Source: an uncultured Clostridia bacterium
Lineage (GTDB): Bacteria; Bacillota; Clostridia; Christensenellales; UBA1242
NCBI GenBank assembly: GCA_937896905.1
Contig: CALBOE010000010.1
Location: forward strand, 1 to 64,000
Length of the DNA stretch: 64,000 nt
Direction of reading: 5' to 3'
Position numbers and translations under genes: made by a program. Of the stretch, positions 9,201 to 17,030 are shown in pieces. The notes under the pieces were generated by a model. That model was not told the DNA's origin, did no database searches, and worked only from the letters and a program-made list of their open reading frames with translations. Numbering within the stretch: the first letter of the stretch is position 1; every line of letters starts with the position of its first letter.

Positions 9201-9357
9201 TGCAGATTTAACCGAAATTGTTAGTAAGTATGCCAATAAGATTTCTAGTGAACTTCTTGCAAACAGCAATTTAAGAACCACAATTCTTAATCCTGAAATT
9301 GAAGAAACGGTTGAAATTGCAGACGAAACAATTTTAATTAAAATGAAAAGAAATTAA
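6214..9357 (+). CDS. ileS: Isoleucyl-tRNA synthetase, eukaryote-like type
   Basis: IleRS charges tRNA-Ile with isoleucine and hydrolyses mischarged Val. It is a class I enzyme of 1047 residues. The HIGH region is the variant PITANYNMGLHHAYNRTFKD near residues 47-66, and the KMSKS loop is DGKKLSKSS. The editing domain follows the first motif (LVWTTTPWTLTANVAVAVNP; DGTGAVHIAPGCGDAD). Four CxxC motifs are present (CTRC, CWRC, CQDC, CPKC). The long helical C-terminal part matches the larger, eukaryote-like (often mupirocin-resistant) branch rather than the classic bacterial one. An AAGGAG site precedes the ATG. The leader carries an attenuator-like terminator. Confidence 0.96.
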   Translation: MQKENGNLDYVKMEESILKFWQENNTFKKLKQKNKNSGKYFASLDGPITANYNMGLHHAYNRTFKDAMIKFAGLCGCDQHYQNGFDAHGLPVELRAESELGINSKKEIVEYGIDNFVDKCMNIVDTYSAAQTKSSIRLGQWMNWDDSYYTNSDNNITSIWHFLKKCQEKGYIANSHRIMRWCTRCGTSISDHEMTDDGAYREVTCQAIFFKCPIKNSNNDMLVWTTTPWTLTANVAVAVNPEFEYNIVKVKSQQRNIIVCSTLMKVLKDDVVEVVKTVKGSELVGLSYETCFPELSEQNFEHKIVAWDEVSASDGTGAVHIAPGCGDADFELGKTLNLPQVCPINESGIYYDNFGVFAGKNANTDEVRDFVFDLMKERNKTYYTHKFTHAYPHCWRCKNPLLFRLVDQWVIKMDDLRPQLISAIDNVKFNPEFMKKRMLDWLNNMGDWAISRSRFYGLPLPFYPCQDCGELTVVGSIEEFKKLASVEEVNALPHLHRPHIDKVKINCPKCGAKVERITEVGDCWLDAGITPFSTKNYFTDKEFFNKNFPVECVIEGKEQIRLWFYSLLVMSVVLTGKAPYKRIATTPMLLAQDGKKLSKSSPNNIPLDTAFAEIGADIIRYNFVCTPLVNDVKFGRDTCDEVKRKLLGLWNAYIFLNTYACIDNPDLTGYKPNENELNIMDKWLINRVNEFVKNAHASYSNQAFGSVAKDFEVLVDELTNWYIRNNRRRFYKSENNVDTLNAYFCLHYALKNISVAMFPIIPFISEYLWQNAVRALDKNCAESVALNGYVLDEFVVDGAGLTEKTDIVRNIFTMVSKLRNENQIKVKQPLKTLFVNGNSTVEQAVELYAETIKSELNIKDIVMEKDNSRFNDEFLVLDFRKAGAVLKGDVQKVKNLLADATDVDMQKMVNELKNGKVTVGEFENLDSSLFTISTKPKQDYVIANDGDVTVVLDITINRDLMLEGLARELIRSAQVLRKKAGFNVEDRICIQLETTGADLTEIVSKYANKISSELLANSNLRTTILNPEIEETVEIADETILIKMKRN

Positions 9358-9388
9358 TTATTTTCGTTAAAAATTTAAAAATATTAGC

Positions 9389-9416
9389 AAAAAACACGCA
9401 AAAATGCGTGTTTTTT
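9389..9416. terminator. Bidirectional terminator between ileS and acpS
   Basis: AAAAAACACGCA and TGCGTGTTTTTT pair perfectly around an AAAA loop, with a T-run on either strand. It serves the converging ileS and recX-acpS units. Confidence 0.9.
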
Positions 9417-9451
9417 AATTAAATTTAATTTTAATTTAGATTTATTTTCCA

Positions 9452-9796
9452 TTAATCTATTAACACAACTGCAGTTGCATATTCCGCACAATGAGAAATG
9501 CTTATTTGAATTCTGCTTGCAAAATGCTCTTTTAAAATGCTTTTAATGTATGGTGTTTCATTAATGAATGGTTTGCCAGTTTCGGTGTGCAACACTTCAA
9601 TTTTTGAAAAGATAATACTGTCGTCATCAAGGGCTTTAACAAATGCCTCTTTAACACAATAAAACCCACAATAATGCTCTATGGCATTTTCAAATTCGTT
9701 AGCATAGTTAATTTCGTTTTGCGAAAAAACTCTTTTAAATCCATCATCTGTCCAATGCTCAAACCTATTAATTTTTTCAATATCAATTCCTATCAT
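9452..9796 (-). CDS. acpS: Holo-[acyl-carrier-protein] synthase
   Basis: AcpS transfers 4'-phosphopantetheine from CoA to the serine of acyl carrier protein. The N-terminus MIGIDIEKINRF holds the metal-binding Asp. FYCVKEAFVKAL is the second conserved motif, and ISISHCAEYATAVVLI closes the fold. At 114 residues it is the normal size. It starts 13 bases after the recX stop, so the two genes are probably cotranscribed. Confidence 0.94.
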   Translation of the reverse strand: MIGIDIEKINRFEHWTDDGFKRVFSQNEINYANEFENAIEHYCGFYCVKEAFVKALDDDSIIFSKIEVLHTETGKPFINETPYIKSILKEHFASRIQISISHCAEYATAVVLID

Positions 9797-9808
9797 ATAT
9801 ATTTCCTT

Positions 9809-10423
9809 TTAAAACTCCTGCTCGTCTTCTTGCCAAGAATACTCATTTAGCACACGCTTAATGTCTTCCCACGAAAACCCCTGCGACTGAAGGCGGCGAG
9901 TTAATTTAATTTTATTTCTGTTGTCGATAACTTTATTTTTTAAAAATTTTTTTGCACAAATGTAGCAACTTTCATAGTCGTCAACATCACTTAAACTTTT
10001 TGCAACAACATCTTGTTTAATGCCGAAGCCGCAAAGCTTATGCCTTAATTTTGTTTTGCTAAAGTTTGAGTTAGAGCGAACGTAAAGTTCGGCAAATTGA
10101 GCATCATCTAAAACCTTATATTCTTTTAATTTAGCAATCACTGCAGAAACAATTTCTGTTTTAAAACTTTTCTTATACAAATAATCTTTAACTTGCTTTT
10201 CTGTTTTAACCGAGTTTGCAAGATATGTACTTGCCATTTCCAATGCGATTATATATGCACTATCGCTAACCGCACTAAAGAAAAGTTCATCTTCAATTTC
10301 ACCTTTTGAAATGCCTTGTTGCAATATAACATCGCTATGCAATAAAAAAACTCCACAATCAGTTGTTGCAATAAAATTATTTGAGTTTAGTGTATTTTTT
10401 AATTTAAGCTCTAAAATTTCCAT
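9809..10423 (-). CDS. recX: Regulatory protein RecX
   Basis: RecX binds RecA filaments and modulates recombination and strand exchange. The 204-residue protein is built of repeated three-helix units typical of the family (QVKDYLYKKSFKTEIVSAVIAKLKEYKVLDDAQFAELYVRS, split here only for reference to about residues 77-117; LRHKLCGFGIKQDVVAKSL; LTRRLQSQGFSWEDIKRVL). It has the usual N-terminal extension. No ribosome binding site precedes the ATG. TGTTATAAT ends 6 bases upstream, predicting a leaderless mRNA. It forms an operon with acpS. Confidence 0.85.
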   Translation of the reverse strand: MEILELKLKNTLNSNNFIATTDCGVFLLHSDVILQQGISKGEIEDELFFSAVSDSAYIIALEMASTYLANSVKTEKQVKDYLYKKSFKTEIVSAVIAKLKEYKVLDDAQFAELYVRSNSNFSKTKLRHKLCGFGIKQDVVAKSLSDVDDYESCYICAKKFLKNKVIDNRNKIKLTRRLQSQGFSWEDIKRVLNEYSWQEDEQEF

Positions 10424-10429
10424 AGTATG

Positions 10430-10435
10430 ATTATA
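10430..10435 (-). promoter_or_regulatory. recX extended -10 box adjacent to the start codon
   Basis: On the minus strand TG-T-TATAAT ends 6 bases before the recX ATG. The -35 region is poor (TTACTT at 16 bases), which suits an extended -10 promoter. Confidence 0.6.
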
Positions 10436-10645
10436 ACAAATAATTTAAAAAAAGTAACAACAATTTAAACATATTAATTAATTTTTATTTTTTAGTATTA
10501 AAATTCTAAAAAGCGTATTTTATTATTAAATTTTCATTATTTTTTAAAATTTTAATTTCTTTTTTAAATTTATTAATCATTTTTAGTGTTTTTATTAATA
10601 TTTTTGAAATTATGTTAATTTATTTCTTTTTTTTATTCATTGTGT

Positions 10646-10651
10646 TATAAT
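10646..10651 (+). promoter_or_regulatory. eno -10 box (extended)
   Basis: TG-T-TATAAT lies 43 bases before the eno ATG. The -35 is weak. The rest of 10424-10645 is very AT-rich, and I see no gene or folded RNA in it. Confidence 0.5.
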
Positions 10652-10694
10652 TATATTAATATAAACCAATTCATCATAAAGGGGAAAATTAAAA

Positions 10695-11945
10695 ATGAAA
10701 ATTAAAAAAATTGTTGCATATGAAGTTATAGATAGCCGCGGCAATCCAACAGTTGAGTGTGAACTTACGCTTGAAAATGGAGTTAAGGCAACTGCCATTG
10801 TTCCAAGTGGAGCGTCTACCGGTGAACGTGAGGCGTTAGAACTTAGAGATGGCGAAAAACGTTATCACGGGAAAGGAGTTTTGAAAGCTGTTAACAATGT
10901 TAACAAAATTATTGCTCCTCACATTGTTGGAATGCATGTTGAAAAGCAAGAAGAAATTGACAATGCAATGCTTAAACTTGACGGCACCGAATTTAAAACA
11001 AATTTGGGTGCCAACGCCATTCTTTCTGTTAGTTTGGCAGCAGCACGTGCAAATGCTATTAACAAGAACAAATCACTATTTGCAAGTTTAGGAAAAGGAA
11101 CTCAAATTCCAATGCCAATGATGAACATTGTTAATGGCGGCGCCCACTCTAATGCAAATGTGGATTTTCAAGAATATATGATTGTGCCAAAAGGTGCAAA
11201 AAACATTAATCAAGCCTTACAAATGGCAAGTGAAACGTTTGTTGAACTTAAAAAATTGTTGCACTCAATGAACCTTTCCACCGGAGTTGGCGATGAGGGT
11301 GGATTTGCCCCAAACTTTAAAGACAACGAACAACCTTTGCAAGTTATTGTTCAAGCCATTGAAAAGGCTGGATACATTCCTGGAAAAGATATTTTCATTG
11401 CTCTTGATGTTGCAGGAAGCGAATTCTACAACGCCAAAACTAAAAAATATGAACTTAAAAAGAGTAACGGTGGCAGTTTAACCTCCAAGCAAATGATTGA
11501 TTGGTACACAAAACTTATTAAAACCTACCCTATCATATCAATTGAGGATCCACTAAGCGAAAACGATTGGGACGGCTGGATTAAAATCACAAAAAAACTT
11601 GGCGGCAAAATTCAAATTGTTGGCGACGACGTGTTTGTAACTAATCCTAAAATTCTTAAAGAGGGAATTGAAAATGGCGTTGCAAATGCAATTTTAATTA
11701 AATTAAATCAAATTGGCACACTTACTGAAACCCTACAAACAATCCGCTTGGCACAAGACAATGGATATAAAACCGTTATTTCGCACAGAAGCGGTGAAAG
11801 TGAAGACACTTTTATTGCAGATTTGGCTGTTGCTGTTAACTCTGGGCAAATTAAAACCGGCTCCATTTGCAGAACAGACAGAGTTGCAAAATACAATCAA
11901 CTTATTAGAATTGAAAGAAATTTAAAAAATAAGGCAAGGTTTTAA
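10695..11945 (+). CDS. eno: Enolase
   Basis: Enolase converts 2-phosphoglycerate to phosphoenolpyruvate in glycolysis. At 416 residues it is close to the usual 430. Visible landmarks are VIDSRGNPTVE at the N-terminus, the lid loop PSGASTGERE, GVGDEGGFAPN with a catalytic Glu, metal ligands in ALDVAGSE, ISIEDPL and VGDDVFVTN, and the signature ILIKLNQIGTLTET with the catalytic Lys. SHRSGESEDTFIADLAVA follows. A strong AAAGGGG site lies before the ATG. cmk starts one base after the eno stop codon. Confidence 0.98.
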   Translation: MKIKKIVAYEVIDSRGNPTVECELTLENGVKATAIVPSGASTGEREALELRDGEKRYHGKGVLKAVNNVNKIIAPHIVGMHVEKQEEIDNAMLKLDGTEFKTNLGANAILSVSLAAARANAINKNKSLFASLGKGTQIPMPMMNIVNGGAHSNANVDFQEYMIVPKGAKNINQALQMASETFVELKKLLHSMNLSTGVGDEGGFAPNFKDNEQPLQVIVQAIEKAGYIPGKDIFIALDVAGSEFYNAKTKKYELKKSNGGSLTSKQMIDWYTKLIKTYPIISIEDPLSENDWDGWIKITKKLGGKIQIVGDDVFVTNPKILKEGIENGVANAILIKLNQIGTLTETLQTIRLAQDNGYKTVISHRSGESEDTFIADLAVAVNSGQIKTGSICRTDRVAKYNQLIRIERNLKNKARF

Positions 11946-11946
11946 T

Positions 11947-12594
11947 ATGATTATATCAATTGACGGTCCTGCAGGAAGCGGGAAATCTACCGTGGCTAAT
12001 GTTTTGGCAAAAAAATTAGGCTTTGTGCACTTTAATTCTGGTTCTTTATATAGAGGCATTACTGCATTTTTATTAGAACAACAAGAAGACGCAACTTATG
12101 TGGATGACAATTTACTTAAAAATATTTCGCTTTCTGTTAAATTTATTAATGGCGTTCAACACGTTTTTGTTAACAGTAAAGATTACACATCTATGCTTCG
12201 CAACAACAACATCAGTGTTGCCTCGCCTGAAATTAGCAAAATTCCACTTGTGCGCAAAATTGCTGATGAGTGTCAAAGAAATTTTGCAAGCCAAAACAAT
12301 GTTGTTATTGATGGCAGAGATATTGGCAGTTTTGTTTTCCCTAATGCCGAATTTAAGTTTTATTTAGATTGCAGCGTTAAGGTACGTGCCAAACGCCGTT
12401 TTGCAGAAGAAAAACTCAAAAATAATAATGTTACCCTGGAAGAAATTGAAAAGGAACTTATTGTTAGGGACGAAATTGATAAGAAGAAAGAAATTGCACC
12501 GTTAGTTATTCCTAAAAATGCAGTTATAATAGACTCGTCAACGTTAACAGTAAATGATGTCGTTAACAAAATGTTAAGTTACATTAAAATATAG
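11947..12594 (+). CDS. cmk: Cytidylate kinase
   Basis: Cmk phosphorylates CMP and dCMP to the diphosphates. The P-loop is GPAGSGKST at residues 7-15. FNSGSLYR binds the nucleotide, and VVIDGRDIGSFVFPNAEFKFY is the region typical of this enzyme (about residues 119-139). The lid is RAKRRFAEE. At 215 residues it is the normal size. It starts one base after eno, so it is probably translated by coupling; a terminator closes the operon. Confidence 0.95.
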   Translation: MIISIDGPAGSGKSTVANVLAKKLGFVHFNSGSLYRGITAFLLEQQEDATYVDDNLLKNISLSVKFINGVQHVFVNSKDYTSMLRNNNISVASPEISKIPLVRKIADECQRNFASQNNVVIDGRDIGSFVFPNAEFKFYLDCSVKVRAKRRFAEEKLKNNNVTLEEIEKELIVRDEIDKKKEIAPLVIPKNAVIIDSSTLTVNDVVNKMLSYIKI

Positions 12595-12608
12595 AACCAT
12601 CAACTAAA

Positions 12609-12631
12609 AGCGTCTTAATTGACGTTTTTTT
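12609..12631 (+). terminator. Intrinsic terminator after cmk
   Basis: AGCGTC and GACGTT pair (one G-U) around TTAATT, followed by seven T. Confidence 0.8.
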
Positions 12632-12685
12632 GTTTAAATTAATATTATTAGTATAATTTATGTGAAAATTTTTAAAAATTTGGTA

Positions 12686-12714
12686 TTGACAAAACCCCAA
12701 CCCCGTATTATACT
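12686..12714 (+). promoter_or_regulatory. Strong promoter of the gene at 12737, with flanking inverted repeat
   Basis: TTGACA (12686-12691), 17 bases, TATACT (12709-12714). The spacer begins with AAACCCC (12692-12698), the inverse of GGGGTTT (12730-12736), which overlaps the ribosome binding site. The two arms could be an operator on DNA. They cannot form an RNA hairpin, because transcription starts near 12721. Confidence 0.85.
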
Positions 12715-12736
12715 ACAAGCATAAACGGAGGGGTTT

Positions 12737-14323
12737 ATGGTAAAAATTAGTGTTAATAACCTTATTGCTTTATATAATGAATATTTAAATGACGGATCAC
12801 GCACATCGTTCCAAGATTTTTGTTGGCAGAATAATTACTTGTCTGACCCTAATAGCTTCAATTTCCGTGCAGATTTGGCCATTGAAGGTGCATCTGAACT
12901 AGATTTTGACGAAGCAAATATCGAAGCAAAAACTCAAAAACTGGGCGAGTTTTTAAAATTTGCCGCAAATAATCACGCTAAAATTGACGGCGACATTTCT
13001 GGTGTTGTTAGAGGCATTATGATTACCGCACTAGATGCCGATGTTAAGTTTTCTTTAACCGAAAAAGAAGCAAAGGCGGCGTTAGACATCCCTAGCGTTA
13101 TTCCTAAACACAAAATTCCTAAAACCAACAAGGTTTTGGCATTGCTAAAGAAAAATCGTGGCCCAATTATTGCAACCGTTGGCGGTTTGGCGGGTGCGGC
13201 AATTGCATCAGGCGCAAACACCTTATACGGAACTGCTATTACAGACAATGCCACCGCTTCTGCCCTATCTGTTGCATCTAAAGGCTTTGGTGTTGGCCTA
13301 CTTGGAACCGTGGCAACTTTAATGGTGATTGACCATGCAACACGCTATTACTATGCTAAAACATATGGTGTTAAATCTAATAACGACGAAGTTGTTTTAG
13401 GTGGCTCTGCAAAAAACAGCAAGGACATTGATAAATTAGGCTCAAAACTTCCTTTAAATAGATTAATTGAACTGTTAAAGCAAACCGACAATAAAATTAC
13501 AGAATTAGCATCGTCTAACAAATTAGTAAACAAATTGCATGCAAAACTTTTAACAAAGATGAACAGAAACCGTTTGCACGCACTAAGAGATTACGACTTA
13601 CATACTAACGAAACCATGATGGCTTGCGAAACAATGGCTGACAAAACAAAATTGCACGCAGTTAGAACTCTTATTGCCGACTATAAAGAAGATGCCAATG
13701 CTAAATATACCATTTTGGCAGAAAAAACCGGCAAACATTTGATTGCAGACATATTCTCTAGATGGCAACAAAGAATTAGCTTTATGAACAAGAATCCTGA
13801 AGCAGGCAAAAAAGCGGCGGCAAAAGCAACCAAAAAGATTAAAAAAGAAAATCACGAAACAAGACAAATTGCTCAAAACGATTTGTTCCGCAACACAATG
13901 ATGCTTATGTTAACCGGCAACTCCGAAGATTATCGTTCAATTTATATGCCAGAGCCATTAGAAAAGCCAGCAAAAAAACCATCAACTAAAATTAATAAGT
14001 TTGGTATGATTATGCAAGGCGAAGTGGAAGTTATGCACATCATTGACACTCTTGGATATTTTGAATGTGCATCATTGTTTGAAGTTTCGGAAGACATGTT
14101 GAAAATGTTTGTAGACAAGGTTAAATACTACCACTCTTTAAACCCTCGCAGCAAAAGAGAAGCAAAACCTATTAATGTTGCAGGAATAAAGGACCCTGAC
14201 TTTAAACAAGCATATTCAACAATATCTGCAAAAATGGCAGACAAAGAATTTAGAAAAACCATTGAAGCAAGAGTTGCAGAAGTTGAAGCAAGAAGTGAAC
14301 AAGCCGAAGAAGCAAATGTTTAA
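12737..14323 (+). CDS. Uncharacterised protein with two hydrophobic segments
   Basis: I do not recognise this 528-residue protein. Residues about 1-140 are soluble and acidic. Two hydrophobic Gly/Ala-rich segments follow (PIIATVGGLAGAAIASGA near 143-160; GFGVGLLGTVATLMVID near 181-197), which could form a membrane hairpin. The remaining 320 residues are helical and basic, with a Lys-rich stretch (AAAKATKKIKKEN) and a Glu-rich tail. It has a consensus promoter and a GGAGGGG ribosome binding site, so it is probably well expressed. It stands alone, with terminators on both sides. The signals suggest an abundant structural or membrane-associated protein; the function is unknown. Confidence 0.85.
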   Translation: MVKISVNNLIALYNEYLNDGSRTSFQDFCWQNNYLSDPNSFNFRADLAIEGASELDFDEANIEAKTQKLGEFLKFAANNHAKIDGDISGVVRGIMITALDADVKFSLTEKEAKAALDIPSVIPKHKIPKTNKVLALLKKNRGPIIATVGGLAGAAIASGANTLYGTAITDNATASALSVASKGFGVGLLGTVATLMVIDHATRYYYAKTYGVKSNNDEVVLGGSAKNSKDIDKLGSKLPLNRLIELLKQTDNKITELASSNKLVNKLHAKLLTKMNRNRLHALRDYDLHTNETMMACETMADKTKLHAVRTLIADYKEDANAKYTILAEKTGKHLIADIFSRWQQRISFMNKNPEAGKKAAAKATKKIKKENHETRQIAQNDLFRNTMMLMLTGNSEDYRSIYMPEPLEKPAKKPSTKINKFGMIMQGEVEVMHIIDTLGYFECASLFEVSEDMLKMFVDKVKYYHSLNPRSKREAKPINVAGIKDPDFKQAYSTISAKMADKEFRKTIEARVAEVEARSEQAEEANV

Positions 14324-14331
14324 TAAACAAT

Positions 14332-14361
14332 AAAAAATGGCACTGAAAAGTGCCATTTTTT
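14332..14361. terminator. Bidirectional terminator
   Basis: A-rich tract plus ATGGCACT, GAAA loop, AGTGCCAT plus T-run. It serves the gene ending at 14323 and the converging rubrerythrin gene. Confidence 0.9.
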
Positions 14362-14365
14362 GTTT

Positions 14366-14905
14366 TTAATAGTTCTTTGCTTCCACTTCGAAGTATGCTT
14401 GTGGATGTGCACAAACTGGGCAAACTTTTGGCGCAGATTTGCCAACGTGTTTATGCCCACAATTACGGCAAACCCAAACCACCGCTTCTTTTTTAATAAA
14501 ACATTTTTTCTTTTGAACATTTTCAAGCAGTGCATTGTATCTTGCTTCGTGTTCAGCTTCGATTTTTGCAACACCTTCAAACATTTTTGCAATTGCTAAA
14601 AAACCTTCTTGTTTTGCAACTTTTGCAAAGTTTTTATACATATCTGTCCATTCATAGTTTTCGCCCATTGCAGCATCTTTTAAATTTTCCATTGTGCTTG
14701 GAACTTCGCCACCATGCAAAAGTTTAAACCACAATTTTGCGTGTTCCTTTTCGTTGTCTGCAGTTTCTGTGAAAATGGCAGCAATTTGTTCATACCCTTC
14801 TTTTTTTGCTTTGCTGGCATAATATGTATATTTATTTCTAGCTTGGCTTTCACCTGCAAAGGCAGCCATTAAATTTTGTTCTGTTTTACTTCCCTTTAAT
14901 TCCAT
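14366..14905 (-). CDS. rbr: Rubrerythrin
   Basis: Rubrerythrin reduces hydrogen peroxide in the cytoplasm of anaerobes. The N-terminal ferritin-like four-helix bundle carries the di-iron ligands (FAGESQARNKY; ETADNEKEHAK; EGVAKIEAEHEARY). The C-terminal rubredoxin-like domain has the two Cys pairs CRNCGH and CPVCAHP that bind one iron. At 179 residues it is standard. A TAGGAGG site precedes the ATG. A perfect palindrome overlaps the -35 box, suggesting repressor control. The gene implies an anaerobic lifestyle with oxidative-stress defence. Confidence 0.97.
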   Translation of the reverse strand: MELKGSKTEQNLMAAFAGESQARNKYTYYASKAKKEGYEQIAAIFTETADNEKEHAKLWFKLLHGGEVPSTMENLKDAAMGENYEWTDMYKNFAKVAKQEGFLAIAKMFEGVAKIEAEHEARYNALLENVQKKKCFIKKEAVVWVCRNCGHKHVGKSAPKVCPVCAHPQAYFEVEAKNY

Positions 14906-14943
14906 TTTTTCCTCCTAATTACGAATAAGGTTTATTCTTTAAC

Positions 14944-14978
14944 ATTATAATTTAAATTTAGTTTGTTTGGCAAACAAA
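14944..14978 (-). promoter_or_regulatory. rbr promoter with palindromic operator over the -35
   Basis: Reading the minus strand, TTGCCA (14968-14973), 18 bases, TATAAT (14944-14949). The -35 lies inside the perfect palindrome TTTGTTT-GCC-AAACAAA (14962-14978). A repressor bound there would block the promoter. It does not match the PerR box. It might instead help end rarA transcripts, but no T-run follows. Confidence 0.6.
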
Positions 14979-14993
14979 TTTTAATGTTTTTTG

Positions 14994-16280
14994 CTATTTT
15001 TTAAATTTATCTTTTTTCCTAATCAAACCTTTTTCTCTGCCATTTGCACTTGGAACGTAATATACTCTATCTTTAAGTTTGTTTGGCAGATATTGTTGAT
15101 TTACATAGCCACCATAATTATGTGGATACTTGTATTGTGGCGGGTTATCCACTTCGTAATGATAATTTTTTAAGTGTTCTGGAATGTTATCGTCGAAGTT
15201 GTTTCTTGCGTCTTCTTTGGCTTTGCCCATGGCCTCTACAACGCTATTAGATTTCTCTGCCTCGCAAACATAAATTATTGCGTGAGCAAGCGGAATATCC
15301 CCTTCTGGGTGCCCCAAGTTTTTCATTGCATTCATTGCCACCATTGCAAGAAGAGCTGCATTACTATCTGCCATTCCAACATCTTCACTTGCGTGAGCAA
15401 TAAGTCGCCTGCAAATAAGCAGTGGATCGCAGCCTGCCTCAATCAATCTAAATGCATAGTATAAGGCTGCATCAGTGTCGCTTCCCCTTAAACTTTTGCA
15501 AAATGCACTTAACATATTGTAATACAAATTTTCGTCAACCGAAAGAACTGGTTGTTGAATACACTGCCCTGCCACAGTTTTATCTATGTGTATATATCCA
15601 TCTTTATTTGGTTTTGTGGTGGTTACGGCAAGTTCTAGTGCATTATAGGCAGACCGCAAATCTCCATTGCAAAAGCTTGCAAAATGGTTTAATGCCTCTA
15701 CTTCCAACTTCACTTTAAGTTTTCCAAAACCTTTTGCTTCGTCTTTAACCGCTTTAATTAATGCATCTTTAATGTCCTCCGCAGTTAAAGGGGCAAATTT
15801 AAAAACTCTGCAACGGCTTACAATAGCAGGCGTCATACTTATGTGCGGATTTTCGGTGGTTGTTCCAATAAATGTTATATAGCCACGTTCTATTGCCTCC
15901 AACACGCAATCACTTTGCGCCTTGCTCCAACGGTGGCATTCGTCTAAAATTAAAATGGTGCTTTTGCCTGTTAGTTCAAAGTTTTGTTTTGCCTGCTCTA
16001 TAACTTTTTTTGCATCAGCAACACCACTGCTAACCGCATTTAATTTAACATATTCAAGGTTAAGGGAACCCGCCACAATATATGCTAAAGTTGTTTTGCC
16101 AACTCCTGGCGGACCATAAAATATGCAACTTCCCAAACGGTTTGCTTGCAACGCACGCCTAATTAAACTATCCTTTCCAACAATATGTGCCTGCCCAACA
16201 AAATTGTTTAAAGTTGTTGCTCGCATTTTTTCTGCCAGCGGGACACTAACAAAATCTAAATCTTCACTAATTTTTTTCAT
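14994..16280 (-). CDS. rarA: Replication-associated recombination protein A (AAA+ ATPase)
   Basis: RarA (MgsA) acts at stalled replication forks and interacts with SSB. Walker A is GPPGVGKTT, Walker B is ILILDECHRW, and sensor 1 is FIGTTTENPHISM. The C-terminal part has the MgsA tetramerisation region (GSDTDAALYYAFRLIEAG; HASEDVGMADSNA; HPEGDIPLAHAIIYV). The ATG at 16280 gives 428 residues, a normal length. The frame is open for seven more codons, but those overlap the promoter. TGTTATAAT ends 6 bases before this ATG and there is no ribosome binding site, so a leaderless mRNA is likely. Confidence 0.93.
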   Translation of the reverse strand: MKKISEDLDFVSVPLAEKMRATTLNNFVGQAHIVGKDSLIRRALQANRLGSCIFYGPPGVGKTTLAYIVAGSLNLEYVKLNAVSSGVADAKKVIEQAKQNFELTGKSTILILDECHRWSKAQSDCVLEAIERGYITFIGTTTENPHISMTPAIVSRCRVFKFAPLTAEDIKDALIKAVKDEAKGFGKLKVKLEVEALNHFASFCNGDLRSAYNALELAVTTTKPNKDGYIHIDKTVAGQCIQQPVLSVDENLYYNMLSAFCKSLRGSDTDAALYYAFRLIEAGCDPLLICRRLIAHASEDVGMADSNAALLAMVAMNAMKNLGHPEGDIPLAHAIIYVCEAEKSNSVVEAMGKAKEDARNNFDDNIPEHLKNYHYEVDNPPQYKYPHNYGGYVNQQYLPNKLKDRVYYVPSANGREKGLIRKKDKFKK

Positions 16281-16286
16281 AAGCAT

Positions 16287-16292
16287 ATTATA
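16287..16292 (-). promoter_or_regulatory. rarA extended -10 box adjacent to the start codon
   Basis: TG-T-TATAAT on the minus strand ends 6 bases before the chosen ATG. The -35 region is weak. Confidence 0.6.
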
Positions 16293-16367
16293 ACATATCA
16301 TTTGGAATTTTGTATATAGTAAATTGAAATTTATTAAGAAAACACAACAAATATGTTCAACCTAAGT

Positions 16368-16943
16368 TTAACAATTAACTTTAACTCGTTTTTTCTTACC
16401 ATTTTTTGAATATTCAATCACAAAAGGCAGATGATAGTTGTTTTGGCAGATTTGCAGTTTGCCATTTGAAAAATTAACTTTTAATATGTTTTTAATAATA
16501 TGCAAATATCTTTTTAATTCAACACATTCGTTAATCGAAAATATGTTCAGCAAAATATTTTGAAGTGCTTTTTGTTTTATTGAATTTAAATTAAATTTGT
16601 TAGAAGTGATGTTTAAACTGAAATAGTTGTAAAATTTTTCGCAGTTTACACACATTTTGCAGTTGCCCAGTGCAGTAAAATATAAAAAATTATCTTTAAC
16701 AAAACTTTTGCCAACATTCTGCAAAACAATTCGCTTACCATTATAATTTAGATATATATTCTTATCCATTTCAAGCACATTTGCGTTGTTAATTTTAATT
16801 CTATGCTGACTGAAAGATGAAAAAATAATTCCATTTTTAGTTAATGTTAAAAACGGAAAAGGTTTGTATTTATATCTTTTTTTTAATAAAATTTTAGAAA
16901 AAACTAAAAAAGTTATTAAATAAACAATAAAAAACAGCCACAT
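16368..16943 (-). CDS. Membrane-anchored protein of unknown function
   Basis: This 191-residue protein is not recognised. It begins with one strong membrane segment (MWLFFIVYLITFLVFSKILL), followed by a basic stretch (KKRYKYK). The soluble domain is rich in Asn, Lys, Phe and Tyr, with one CKMCVNCEKF near residues 96-105. It has a basic, Lys-rich C-terminus. The frame is open upstream to 17186, but that part lies opposite the start of the gapdh gene. The ATG at 16943 is the first that avoids the gapdh coding region. No clear ribosome binding site is seen. It is divergent from gapdh. Confidence 0.6.
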   Translation of the reverse strand: MWLFFIVYLITFLVFSKILLKKRYKYKPFPFLTLTKNGIIFSSFSQHRIKINNANVLEMDKNIYLNYNGKRIVLQNVGKSFVKDNFLYFTALGNCKMCVNCEKFYNYFSLNITSNKFNLNSIKQKALQNILLNIFSINECVELKRYLHIIKNILKVNFSNGKLQICQNNYHLPFVIEYSKNGKKKRVKVNC

Positions 16944-16983
16944 AGTAATATTTTTTGCCAAATAAACAAAAATTAAAATATGT

Positions 16984-17012
16984 TTGACAATTAATTTATA
17001 CTGTAATAAAAT
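16984..17012 (+). promoter_or_regulatory. gapdh promoter
   Basis: TTGACA (16984-16989), 17 bases, TAAAAT (17007-17012), followed by an AGGGGG ribosome binding site. Confidence 0.85.
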
Positions 17013-17030
17013 GTAACCATAGGGGGAAAT

